A stretch of DNA of 20,530 nucleotides, taken from a virus. The notes under the pieces were generated by a model. The model did no database searches. It was not told the origin of the DNA and worked only from the letters and a program-made list of their open reading frames with translations. Positions 8,101 through 13,158 of the stretch are shown here, piece after piece. The position numbers and the translations under genes are program-made. Numbering within the stretch: the first letter of the stretch is position 1; each line of letters starts with the position of its first letter. The stretch spans positions 1 through 20,530 of the IMG/VR virus record IMGVR_UViG_3300008219_000140; one strand, 5' to 3'.

Positions 8101-10624
8101 AAAGGTAACAGGGATCAAGCTAGGCATTAAGGGCATGTTTAATTCGATAGGGAATAAGACAAAGAATATGCCTCTTAGTGGTATGTATCGTTGGATGGCA
8201 ATGCGAATCGGGGGTGGTCTTGTTGATGAAGTAGATCAAGGGTCATGGCGCGGACCACTCAGAAAGGGCAAAACGCTTCGTCCGGTTGAGGGAGAATCTC
8301 CTTGGGGGCGTCGAGGTATTGAAGAGGGTAGAGATGAAATGGTTAAGATGCGCCTCGCCTTCTTTGATCATATCCAGAAGGAATTCCAGACATGGAGAAA
8401 ACTAAATCAGAAAGGTTTCATGTCTTACTGGACAAATACCGCCCAAGATGAATTCGGTGAGATCCTTGGGCGAGTCAAAAATGATAGGACAGGAAAAGTT
8501 CTTGCTGAACTTCCCGAGCATTCACATGATGTTATTCGTCGTGGTGTACAAAAGGCTATAGAACACTTCGATGGTGAGCTTAAGTTCCTACAGAAGTATG
8601 GCAAGGGATGGGAAGATGTTATATCTGATCCTCATTATGTCCCCAGATTCTGGGATCGTGCTAAGATCGCAATGCATAGAGGAAGGCTTGGACTAAATAT
8701 TGCTGATGAGGAACTTGCAAAGGTATTCCAAAAAGGTCTTCTTGCTGCCAACAAGCAAGCTAGGGAAGCTGCACAGGCAATCGGAGAGAAGGGTCCACGC
8801 GAACTGTCTGAAGCAGAAGCATATAAATTTGGAGAAAAGTTCCTTAAAAGTATTGGAAATAATAAATTCCGTCTCAATCTCATTAATGATGCTTCACATC
8901 AGAAAGCTACAGCAATAGAGCTTGCAAAAATTCTTGAGATGAATTTCGGATATACAGCGCAAGAAGCCCTAGATATTGCTGCTACATTTAGGGTTACCGA
9001 AAAGAAAGCACGGCATCAAATGTTTAGAATCCGTTTGGATACTGAGATTCTTACTACTGTATTAAATAGGAAGGGCGAACCAGTTGATGTGCGTCTTGGT
9101 GATCTTATTGATTATAATATATTTACTGGAGCAAGGAGATATGCTCGACATACATCCAGTAAGATTCTAATTCAGGATATGATCGATGAAGCAAACATAA
9201 AACTTGGACGACCCAACCACTTCAAGAATCTAGATGATATGGTGGAAGTGGTCCTTCACGATCTAGAGCATAATAAAGGCGTTACAGGAAGAGAGCTAGA
9301 GAGGTGGACAAAGTATATGGATTCTTTGGCGAGAATCGCTCGTGACCAACCATTTAGTGAGGCTACAGACGCCGCTCTCGGAATGCAGTTGTCCCGACAG
9401 ATTGCATACAGCATGGGACATGGTGCGCTCTTTGGTGTTTCTGCTCTTGCAGAGGCAAGCTCTGCTAACTGGGTACAGGGAGTTAAGGGCTTTATAGAAA
9501 GTATGCCCGCACTTCGTCGCATGGTTGGTGGTGTGACAGAAGTAGATAAAGTGACACTCAGGGAGTTTGCGGCCTCGCTTGGTATGGGAATACGAGAACG
9601 GATTATCCCCAGAATGGACCTGATGGGTCGTATTGTTGAAGAGGGTGGTAGCACAGCACTGGGACGACAGGCAGTAATGCGGCGACTTTGGATGGGAGCT
9701 TCACGTATGATGACAGAAGTTTCTGGTCTTATGAAAATAACCGAGTGGAGTGATCATGTTGCTTTAAAACGGCACATGGTTCACTATGGTAATATGATGA
9801 TTCGAGGAGAATATCCCAACGATATTCGTCTTGTTGATATGGGACTCACACGAAAAGAGTGGGATCGAATTTCAAGGCAGGTAAGAAAACAATATAAACG
9901 ACAAACATCTGTTGATGGTGTTGATACATATCAATACAACTTCAGTGAATGGGATGACCAGGGAGCAGTAGACCTCTTTGCCCAGGCAATTCAAGCAGAA
10001 GTAAAATCTGTGGTACAGAGACAGAGTCGTATGGATATGCCAACATGGTATTTCGCAAACCCAACAGCACACGAACTCACTAAGATTGCTTTGCAGTACC
10101 GTGGGTTTGGAATGTCTAGTATTAATAACTACGTAGTAAGAAACCTACGTGCCAGCGATGCAAGGGCTCTTTATGTTCTTGCCTCATCTGTCGCTGGTGG
10201 TGCTCTGGCTTTTATGATTAAAGGTATGCTCGCTCACGAAGATACCCCAGAAGGACGAGAAAAATTTAAAGAACGCATGAGCCTCGGTTCAATTGCGCGT
10301 GGAGCCTTCCTACATTCAGGCTTTACTTTCGGGCTAGAGAACGCAACACTTTTTTCTGGTCCTCTGTTGGGTTATGATGTATATGGTAACTACCATAGAC
10401 GAGGACTTTCTAATTCATGGATGGACCAAGTACGTACCATGTCTTACGCTGATGATGTTACTGGTATGATGCAATCCTTTATTCAGACTGGAGTCCTAGA
10501 TAATAGAGATTTCACACAAGCTGACTACCGAAGAGTACAACGAGTTTTCGGTATTATGAGACACCCACTAATCGCTCCATTCGTCAAAGATCTTGGCAAT
10601 GGTTTACCCACTAAATCTAGATAA
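2120..10624 (+). CDS. Giant mosaic internal virion / DNA-ejection protein, 2834 aa (gp16-like C-terminus)
   Basis: A single uninterrupted frame, over twice the length of T7 gp16 (1318 aa). Regions visible: a charged N-terminus (1-240); a glycine/alanine-rich hydrophobic segment about 260-354 that could be membrane-active; a small beta-type segment about 747-790, followed by an Ala/Gln/Arg-rich helix (~793-830); a Pro/Asp linker in GC-rich DNA (~928-980); a ParB-like segment with HEGRHRA (~1064-1209); an unassigned mixed region to ~1800; a long charged coiled coil (~1813-1897); a segment with DPHYVPRFWDRAKI (~2170), a motif style known from large phage virion proteins; and a C-terminal ~400 residues with hydrophobic helices (~2684-2708) resembling the gp16 family. 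The role inferred is ejection with the DNA and bridging the cell envelope, with the extra modules possibly acting in the host. No lytic transglycosylase motif was found. Start: ATG overlapping the previous stop, with GGAAG about 10 bases upstream. Confidence 0.75.
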   Translation: MAIYNQPQDPHRDELRRQIRESSVPRASEVYAQGVPMKEMLIRPQSGPTLSDIEQQRHDARIWQAKLDALNGGDIWRHAKQETWTWPSGEGLGQVEGTLALWDEILAKDVSGLSVNKYGYDAAAEQREIQALLDAHPHMTRKGVARLAVLGRTQGSTVPTGRGVDITGTRVTGHGRTHTGGTFDKDALLIKDYNDLLPDLWKEEPGWVISWEEFKDITKDVPGIAHEDIRNAKSMAHAVAIAEQAKARMAEIGMMHEKYALGPMMLAYIGAGVVDPVNLSLMIGGAGVYKQAANIAKYSRLARFARVGALAATEAAGVVGVRAADDPLLDERHVIMAAAVSGVIGGTIGAARKSTLTHATEVEPGMALNRQAWDDMPEAPKGTWEGDWNVQRPPIFFELSLDTSVKWGNVKGGRILMVGDRAKNRGGFIFEGADGNTAFRVDQDGVVTYWSTDYKISGVWDTKTGRVVFNMETMELKQTLREAALDIDSPGHPLKVEQQIEETIRDFFKLDKREGQAFRDGAVKAQKNRSVPTHDERRIVRIKEELQKPGLSEKKKGELIFELRDLEKRPRVGKPKYHEYADDFDIDEESAIGGTKGIVYDSQGFGKMPAHGIETIEALSWRAAEAHLGPLATQAQKESYANMFHYPLMRHWNTMTGRLVFDNLTEYDLMRQAMKFGMRDPETGLWIPRREFAEMDPVAYAKLTKRQRAVVARDQAALIKENKELEIQANAAYKKQLIDLGGGTNKMFLNRIVVGPDTNVDSPIGIVTKVFDDGTVEVNMGAIHGPRAERVVAPSQRADRAAREAKQAARQRKQQRQQIQRAKEIGPYEKYRAQGELDASGAEGAIGGVVMSPRQAEQTARSVKNNVGEEASDAYMSAYLQEYTKRIEGHLGREVTISESIGGFKKAWPNAVRMAEEELAQRRAEIAEAPGGPPTRETDPGDPYRPVEEADVIRDPESIMHPERLQTFHMDEVTPLSPSVLSREFLETDIKLTISKLAPLTDSQKSKLFNGALSELTHPERLVIAQRLREAKALVKSIREEVKKKQTELLNIKKKHDKLPPSVYGYGVIVPEEIGTLGQGTTVWMTPDEFLSISTPYGWEPDIRKLKKLRKSLYPKDHPTLRADGESGRGELLNTAPSIKLHAMFGRAPGPAPGSRLSGHIVKAHQHEGRHRAIVLKEMGQKYIPVLVTMRGTPSENLTLKDLELAYHAEIERLSLHSTLRNAYDDAFFPTHIESEFTKETIPFPRHVSEEAVESIREGKSLVSVKGELLRRFDNVEDEIFRLKTKHEEAQAQAVYLFNRHKALGRFRGKRTFNLVFDSIDETTWSGMHPWPSLADPKKPGWAIQTEHGLAGVKGTPYRPEFLPEGIHGDPTFWEIGGKQGYISTELVQPSNPVGFSRGTPDDEGSAVFHASHDPNYLGPIYKDVTVVPKHIWERVPVLDAGFGTSHLLEVLRSIQKHNLVDPVPKAFRNSLEMNGMKPRQDDYEAMRIYKMYELLEKAGVPFERWTVVQSFRNLTYDEAAGAMSKGKIVLTGDRIQEPLIIPFQISAKALDKVNLNNVAKNLKKLLSREKDYTPKQYAMEYTGVGPSGEPFTLDVYPDLRVYVDPGTGDLAGIPGLGEKASVLYSGGEPGVVGPRSTEALSEATRSGLNWNGPKEYKLRVRGGSEFGYDLKATNLKDAKAEIKEFFLDRVLRKESEELKEYWRTQPEREALAEQGRIEGEVLMIALGIRRLELEQVSDILSHIPEHLRMRRWDEVNARIRSLLNTWEPEEIPVASTRHIDPGDVQIILPNGKIIDMVDLPKVHKRPKKVVIEALDSIATYEKRIGKWQDKIAKTRDRIVKIKDALKSKDLSKEDKATLNKELKELQNNNRSANAKLRKLEKDLADVEKVEAAAEPWWHAKRAPQERTGTFIYDQESGEMFFLRSKKTGKTRSVDDIIDEAEKAGAAARANKASVRNAENPGRPSPEAFDDTPHGMDEIVDGGARSFDDTGWGAKVTGIKLGIKGMFNSIGNKTKNMPLSGMYRWMAMRIGGGLVDEVDQGSWRGPLRKGKTLRPVEGESPWGRRGIEEGRDEMVKMRLAFFDHIQKEFQTWRKLNQKGFMSYWTNTAQDEFGEILGRVKNDRTGKVLAELPEHSHDVIRRGVQKAIEHFDGELKFLQKYGKGWEDVISDPHYVPRFWDRAKIAMHRGRLGLNIADEELAKVFQKGLLAANKQAREAAQAIGEKGPRELSEAEAYKFGEKFLKSIGNNKFRLNLINDASHQKATAIELAKILEMNFGYTAQEALDIAATFRVTEKKARHQMFRIRLDTEILTTVLNRKGEPVDVRLGDLIDYNIFTGARRYARHTSSKILIQDMIDEANIKLGRPNHFKNLDDMVEVVLHDLEHNKGVTGRELERWTKYMDSLARIARDQPFSEATDAALGMQLSRQIAYSMGHGALFGVSALAEASSANWVQGVKGFIESMPALRRMVGGVTEVDKVTLREFAASLGMGIRERIIPRMDLMGRIVEEGGSTALGRQAVMRRLWMGASRMMTEVSGLMKITEWSDHVALKRHMVHYGNMMIRGEYPNDIRLVDMGLTRKEWDRISRQVRKQYKRQTSVDGVDTYQYNFSEWDDQGAVDLFAQAIQAEVKSVVQRQSRMDMPTWYFANPTAHELTKIALQYRGFGMSSINNYVVRNLRASDARALYVLASSVAGGALAFMIKGMLAHEDTPEGREKFKERMSLGSIARGAFLHSGFTFGLENATLFSGPLLGYDVYGNYHRRGLSNSWMDQVRTMSYADDVTGMMQSFIQTGVLDNRDFTQADYRRVQRVFGIMRHPLIAPFVKDLGNGLPTKSR
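4901..5060 (+). other. GC-rich seam inside the giant gene
   Basis: Bases 4901-4980 contain 57 G or C in 80 (71%), while 5221-5280 in the same gene contain 18 in 60 (30%). The encoded stretch is a Pro/Asp/Glu-rich linker (GGPPTRETDPGDPYRP). A sharp compositional change at a linker is what joining of modules from different sources would leave. Composition was counted by eye; origin is inferred. Confidence 0.6.
5090..5110. repeat. Perfect 8-bp inverted repeat (aagcttac / gtaagctt)
   Basis: AAGCTTAC at 5090-5097 and GTAAGCTT at 5103-5110 are exact reverse complements separated by gatta. The repeat is in coding sequence just right of the GC-rich seam and left of the ParB-like segment. It could be chance, a recombination footprint or an RNA hairpin. 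Seen in sequence; no function shown. Confidence 0.4.
5310..5745 (+). other. ParB-like segment within the giant protein
   Basis: Residues ~1064-1209 show the order VWMTPDEFL, then a gap, then a glycine-rich turn, HEGRHRA, and an IPVLV strand. Many ParB/sulfiredoxin-superfamily proteins have the pattern H/D-G-x-H/R-R-x-x-A-x-x-x-x-G-x-x-x-x-I/V-P-V. In phages and plasmids such domains are often carried inside very large polyvalent proteins delivered with DNA. The motif is seen; membership in the superfamily is my reading, and nuclease or NTP-binding activity is not shown. Confidence 0.5.
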
Positions 10625-10632
10625 TAATTATT

Positions 10633-10923
10633 ATGAAACACTTAACTATGCTTACATCTGCTGCTTCCGCATCATGCATTCTACCCGCTTGTGCGACTGT
10701 TGGTAAGATGCTCCCTGGTGGAGAAGAGCAGGCTGTTGCAGTCGGCAATACCCTTCTTGACAACGCTCCTGCTCTGGCAGAACAGACGGGAATGCTTACG
10801 ACAATGTTTACTGGTAATCCAGCCCTCGGTGGTGCCGTAGCTACAGCACTTGCTGGTGTCGCTGGTATCTTTGCTGCTAGAAAGATTAAGGCAAAGAAGG
10901 ACGCTGGTGCGCCTCCCGCTTAG
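10633..10923 (+). CDS. Small lipoprotein with C-terminal membrane helix, 96 aa
   Basis: The N-terminus is a short basic start (MKH), a hydrophobic stretch and a lipobox-like LPAC, giving a lipidated Cys at residue 20 if processed. The mature part is short and ends in a Gly/Ala-rich membrane helix (about residues 63-83) followed by a Lys/Arg tail (ARKIKAKKD). A protein tethered to the outer membrane at one end and the inner membrane at the other would have unimolecular-spanin architecture, although the periplasmic part (~40 residues) seems short for spanning. Alternatives are a holin-type protein or a virion-associated lipoprotein. It starts 8 bases after the giant gene with no clear ribosome site (AT-rich leader). 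Its end overlaps the next lipoprotein gene. Pro at -2 of the lipobox is tolerated but not typical. Real gene likely; function uncertain. Confidence 0.6.
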   Translation: MKHLTMLTSAASASCILPACATVGKMLPGGEEQAVAVGNTLLDNAPALAEQTGMLTTMFTGNPALGGAVATALAGVAGIFAARKIKAKKDAGAPPA

Positions 10924-11383
10924 TCTTATTATGCTTGTTGCATCCGCATGCTCAACGACAGGCAGCACATTAGATATGCTGATGCCTGATCGTTGGGGTG
11001 TAGGTGCTGGGTCGGCATCTATTACTGGAAAAACCCATGGGTCATCTAATACGATAGCTCATGGTGGTGATAGCTCATCAGACAGATATGAGGAGACATA
11101 TAATGGAGACGAAACGATAACAGCTACCTGGTTTGAATGGGATATACCGAATGTCTCAGCAGACAAGGTAAGTTTTACTGGTATGCGAGATTCTTTTATT
11201 CGTGATTACCGAGGGTCAACATCGCCCTCCTCCGGTCTCATCAGCCTATCAAAACAGGTCGATGAGACTGGAGCAGAAACATGGAGTATTGGTGCAAGCG
11301 AGGCACTGACAACTGCCTTACTAGCACTGCTCGCTGCTCTTGGCTACAAAGTCAGGAAGGATAAACAAAATGGCTCTAAGTAA
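10907..11383 (+). CDS. Putative unimolecular spanin (lipoprotein with C-terminal TM helix), 158 aa
   Basis: I chose GTG at 10907. It lies 6 bases after AAGAAGG and gives a textbook lipoprotein signal, MRLPLSLIMLVASAC, with Cys15 as the lipidation site. The next ATG (10931) would leave only six residues before the Cys, and the longer TTG-started version has no ribosome site. After the Cys comes a Ser/Thr/Gly-rich domain that looks beta-stranded (ETITATWFEWDIP), then a short hydrophobic helix (~130-148) and a basic tail (KVRKDKQ). Outer-membrane lipid anchor, beta-rich periplasmic part and inner-membrane C-terminal helix is the layout of u-spanins such as T1 gp11, which fuse the two membranes at lysis. 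The gene overlaps both neighbours out of frame (17 bases before, 14 after), typical of lysis cassettes. The assignment rests on architecture, not on recognised homology. Confidence 0.55.
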   Translation: MRLPLSLIMLVASACSTTGSTLDMLMPDRWGVGAGSASITGKTHGSSNTIAHGGDSSSDRYEETYNGDETITATWFEWDIPNVSADKVSFTGMRDSFIRDYRGSTSPSSGLISLSKQVDETGAETWSIGASEALTTALLALLAALGYKVRKDKQNGSK

Positions 11384-11591
11384 ACTTCTTTATGCGTTCC
11401 TCTCTCTCACATCCGTAAGTACGATCTTTCTTCTTGCCGAAAATAAGAAGATGTGCGATGAGGTAGATAGTATTCGTGGATATACATGTTCTGAAATACA
11501 CACATCAAATACTGAGCGTATTGATCGTATGGCTGAAAGAGTTATATTCCTTGAAGGATTCTCTGAGCAGATGTGGATAAAAAACAAATGA
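11370..11591 (+). CDS. Small membrane protein with one N-terminal helix, 73 aa
   Basis: ATG at 11370 follows AGGAAGG by 9 bases and overlaps the end of the preceding gene by 14 bases, so it is preferred over the longer version starting inside that gene. Residues ~6-23 form one hydrophobic helix (LLYAFLSLTSVSTIFLLA). The remaining ~50 residues are charged and probably helical, with two Cys (29 and 40). With a basic N-terminus inside, the tail would face the periplasm. This is the shape of a small inner-membrane lysis protein (i-spanin-like) or a class III/antiholin-like protein. I recognise no family. It is probably co-translated with its neighbours. Confidence 0.55.
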   Translation: MALSKLLYAFLSLTSVSTIFLLAENKKMCDEVDSIRGYTCSEIHTSNTERIDRMAERVIFLEGFSEQMWIKNK

Positions 11592-11659
11592 TCTGCGCAA
11601 TATGTTTAGGAGGTGCCCTTGCTTTCCTATTCACCTCATGGACTAATGAAAGTTATTAG
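11588..11659 (+). CDS. Possible 23-aa single-helix membrane peptide
   Basis: This short frame starts in an ATGA overlap with the stop of the preceding gene, a usual sign of translational coupling, and encodes MICAICLGGALAFLFTSW plus a short polar tail. It is almost entirely one membrane helix. It has no ribosome site of its own and ends 3 bases before the stop of the convergent metallophosphoesterase gene. Position and composition argue for a tiny lysis-cassette peptide. Its size means chance cannot be excluded. Confidence 0.35.
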   Translation: MICAICLGGALAFLFTSWTNESY

Positions 11660-11662
11660 CCA
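11639..11662. terminator. Hairpin between convergent gene blocks
   Basis: TGG(A)CTAAT, loop gaaagtt, ATTAGCCA form an 8-bp stem with one bulged A, between the last rightward frame and the stop of the leftward block. Its position fits a bidirectional transcription stop. It lacks a GC-rich stem and a clear run of T on either strand, so it is a weak candidate. Confidence 0.25.
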
Positions 11663-12655
11663 TCAGTCCAGCCACACAAGACTATCAGAAATAGGACCAT
11701 GCTCTTTATTAAAGAAGACAACCCTCTGACAAGGTCTACCGGATTCTCCGATGATCTCTAGGGCGAAGTCGTTATCACTCTCTGTTGTTCCATTCGCATA
11801 GAACATCTTACTCTGTATTACTCCTGCCATCGGACGGTGGAAGTGCCCAAGGAAGATAGACTCCCAAGGTTCCGGGATACTCGCCCCCCAACCGGCTACC
11901 TTCTTTGCAAGGCCCGTAAGTGGATAGCCTCCAATCCCTCCACCACCAGCAATCTGATCCCCGTGTACTAGCAGCAGGTTATGTCCCTCTACATCGACAA
12001 CACGATAGAAGGAGTCATGATCTACATCCCATGTCACTCGATCATTCTTTAGGCAATTGGAGACAAGAAGCCTTGTAATGATTGTGGCTATCATGTCGAA
12101 GTTTGTTCTGGGTGAGGCAGAGGAGTTCTTAGGAGCAGAGCGTCCATGGTTGCCAGGGACAGCAGCGACATGAACCTCTCTGAAATATGAACTCATCTCG
12201 ATAATAAAATTAGAGATGATGGCTGGAGCTTTATTAATTGCCTGCTCCCACAAATCACCGTCCACCGTCCATGGTTGATGAGAGAAGATGGTCTCTCCTT
12301 CCACAATATCTCCACCAACGAGAACAACACAGCGTTCAATCCTTGCGCTAGTCCTACGGTTGGTCACAATTTTTTCTACCGTTTTTGCAAGCTGCTTCAT
12401 GCGTGTAGCTGCTACTGTGAAATCATATGTCGGAGTTTTCTTTCCAATCTGTGTATCACTAATATGAACCACACAGGTTTCTTGCTCTTTTATTTTTCTC
12501 TTATCTTTTCTCGGTAGGTTCGGGGGTGACCATGTGAACCCATTAAGTGCATCGTCTACTCGTCGAAGCACTAAGGATTCTATAGACTCCCTCGCATCTA
12601 ACCGTCTGGATACTCTACGTAACTCTGCTTCTAGGTGGTTTATCTCATTCGTCAT
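11663..12655 (-). CDS. Calcineurin-like metallophosphoesterase, 330 aa
   Basis: The core motifs of the two-metal phosphoesterase family are in order: HISDTQIG (Asp67), GGDIVEG (Asp116), GNHGR (Asn169, His170), VHGDQ (His231) and GHFHRP (His271, His273). The usual D-x-H of the first motif is D-x-Q. A ~60-residue basic, helical N-terminal extension (coiled-coil-like, then a KDKRKIK cluster) precedes the core. The substrate cannot be read from sequence; phage members include nucleases and nucleotide or RNA-end phosphatases. It is the last gene of the leftward block and overlaps the preceding gene by 11 bases. ATG at 12655 follows GAGGA by about 9 bases and is chosen over an in-frame TTG 15 bases upstream that lacks such a site. 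Confidence 0.88.
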   Translation of the reverse strand: MTNEINHLEAELRRVSRRLDARESIESLVLRRVDDALNGFTWSPPNLPRKDKRKIKEQETCVVHISDTQIGKKTPTYDFTVAATRMKQLAKTVEKIVTNRRTSARIERCVVLVGGDIVEGETIFSHQPWTVDGDLWEQAINKAPAIISNFIIEMSSYFREVHVAAVPGNHGRSAPKNSSASPRTNFDMIATIITRLLVSNCLKNDRVTWDVDHDSFYRVVDVEGHNLLLVHGDQIAGGGGIGGYPLTGLAKKVAGWGASIPEPWESIFLGHFHRPMAGVIQSKMFYANGTTESDNDFALEIIGESGRPCQRVVFFNKEHGPISDSLVWLD

Positions 12656-12944
12656 CGAAGTCTTCCTCAAAAAGTGTTGAAGTCATTGGATACATCGCTA
12701 CCTTCTTAATTGCTTTAAATAAGAAGTGATATGATTTAGGGTCATCTTCCATATCTAGTCCTAGAATTGCCATCTGTCTGATTGTTTGCAGTCTTTCTGC
12801 CGCATCACCGATTACATTCTCTAGAAGTTTATTAGTTATTACGAGTTCAGCCATCATAACGGGGGCTTCTTTTCGTCCCTCCTCGCTATCATCTTCTCCA
12901 TACCTATCACTCGTATCATTTAAATTCATATTAAAATCTATCAT
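12645..12944 (-). CDS. Acidic protein of unknown function, 99 aa
   Basis: I do not recognise a family. The N-terminal ~28 residues are polar and acidic and probably disordered (DRYGEDDSEEGRKE). The middle and C-terminal parts look helical, and the protein ends in EEDFDDE. ATG at 12944 follows AGAGG by 4 bases. A longer in-frame version would run antisense through the small terminase gene and is rejected. The start codon shares the central CATG with the ATG of the divergent small terminase. The 3' end overlaps the metallophosphoesterase start by 11 bases, so the two are probably translationally coupled. A role near packaging is suggested by place only. Confidence 0.6.
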   Translation of the reverse strand: MIDFNMNLNDTSDRYGEDDSEEGRKEAPVMMAELVITNKLLENVIGDAAERLQTIRQMAILGLDMEDDPKSYHFLFKAIKKVAMYPMTSTLFEEDFDDE

Positions 12945-13158
12945 GGATCCTCTTAAAAAACTCTGGGAACTTCTCATCTCTACCCTGATCGACCGGATTG
13001 AGAGCGGGGAATACACCACACAAGACCTGAATGTTGCTCGTCAAGTCCTGAAAGACCACGGCATCTCTGTAGATACCCCCGAAGATACACCTATTGGTAC
13101 TCTTAATGAGATTCTTCCTTTCACTACTGTCGTAGATGAAGATAAAAAGACGGGCTAA
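12943..13158 (+). CDS. terS: Probable terminase small subunit (DNA maturase A-like), 71 aa
   Basis: The protein is a short helix-rich N-terminus (MDPLKKLWELLISTLIDRI), then DLNVARQVLKDHGI, a Pro/Thr turn, and a terminal LPF patch. I know this pattern (ARQ-x-LKD-x-x-I ... PL/PI-x-x-L ... LPF) from small terminases of T7-like podoviruses. T7 gp18 is 89 aa. The small subunit recognises concatemer DNA and directs the large subunit. It is the only rightward gene in the leftward block and exactly fills the gap between two leftward genes: its stop (TAA) overlaps the TAG of the large terminase in a shared CTAA, and its ATG is inside the CATG shared with the 99-aa gene. No ribosome binding site or promoter is evident upstream, which is odd. 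Identification is from remembered family pattern. Confidence 0.7.
   Translation: MDPLKKLWELLISTLIDRIESGEYTTQDLNVARQVLKDHGISVDTPEDTPIGTLNEILPFTTVVDEDKKTG

Noticed and set aside
9256-9654. 132-codon minus-strand frame inside the giant gene
   Set aside because: It is a shadow of the clear gp16-like coding region, Ser/Pro/Arg-rich with no recognisable domain.
10850-10906. Longer TTG-started version of the second lipoprotein
   Set aside because: It adds an Arg-rich N-terminus before the signal and has no ribosome site. GTG at 10907 has both a ribosome site and a correct signal peptide.
12656-12670. TTG start 15 bases upstream for the metallophosphoesterase
   Set aside because: That codon overlaps the ribosome site (GAGGA) that serves the ATG at 12655.
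12945-13019. Upstream extension of the 99-aa gene on the minus strand (to base 13019)
   Set aside because: It would run antisense through the small terminase gene, while ATG at 12944 has a ribosome site (AGAGG) and exactly abuts the divergent start.
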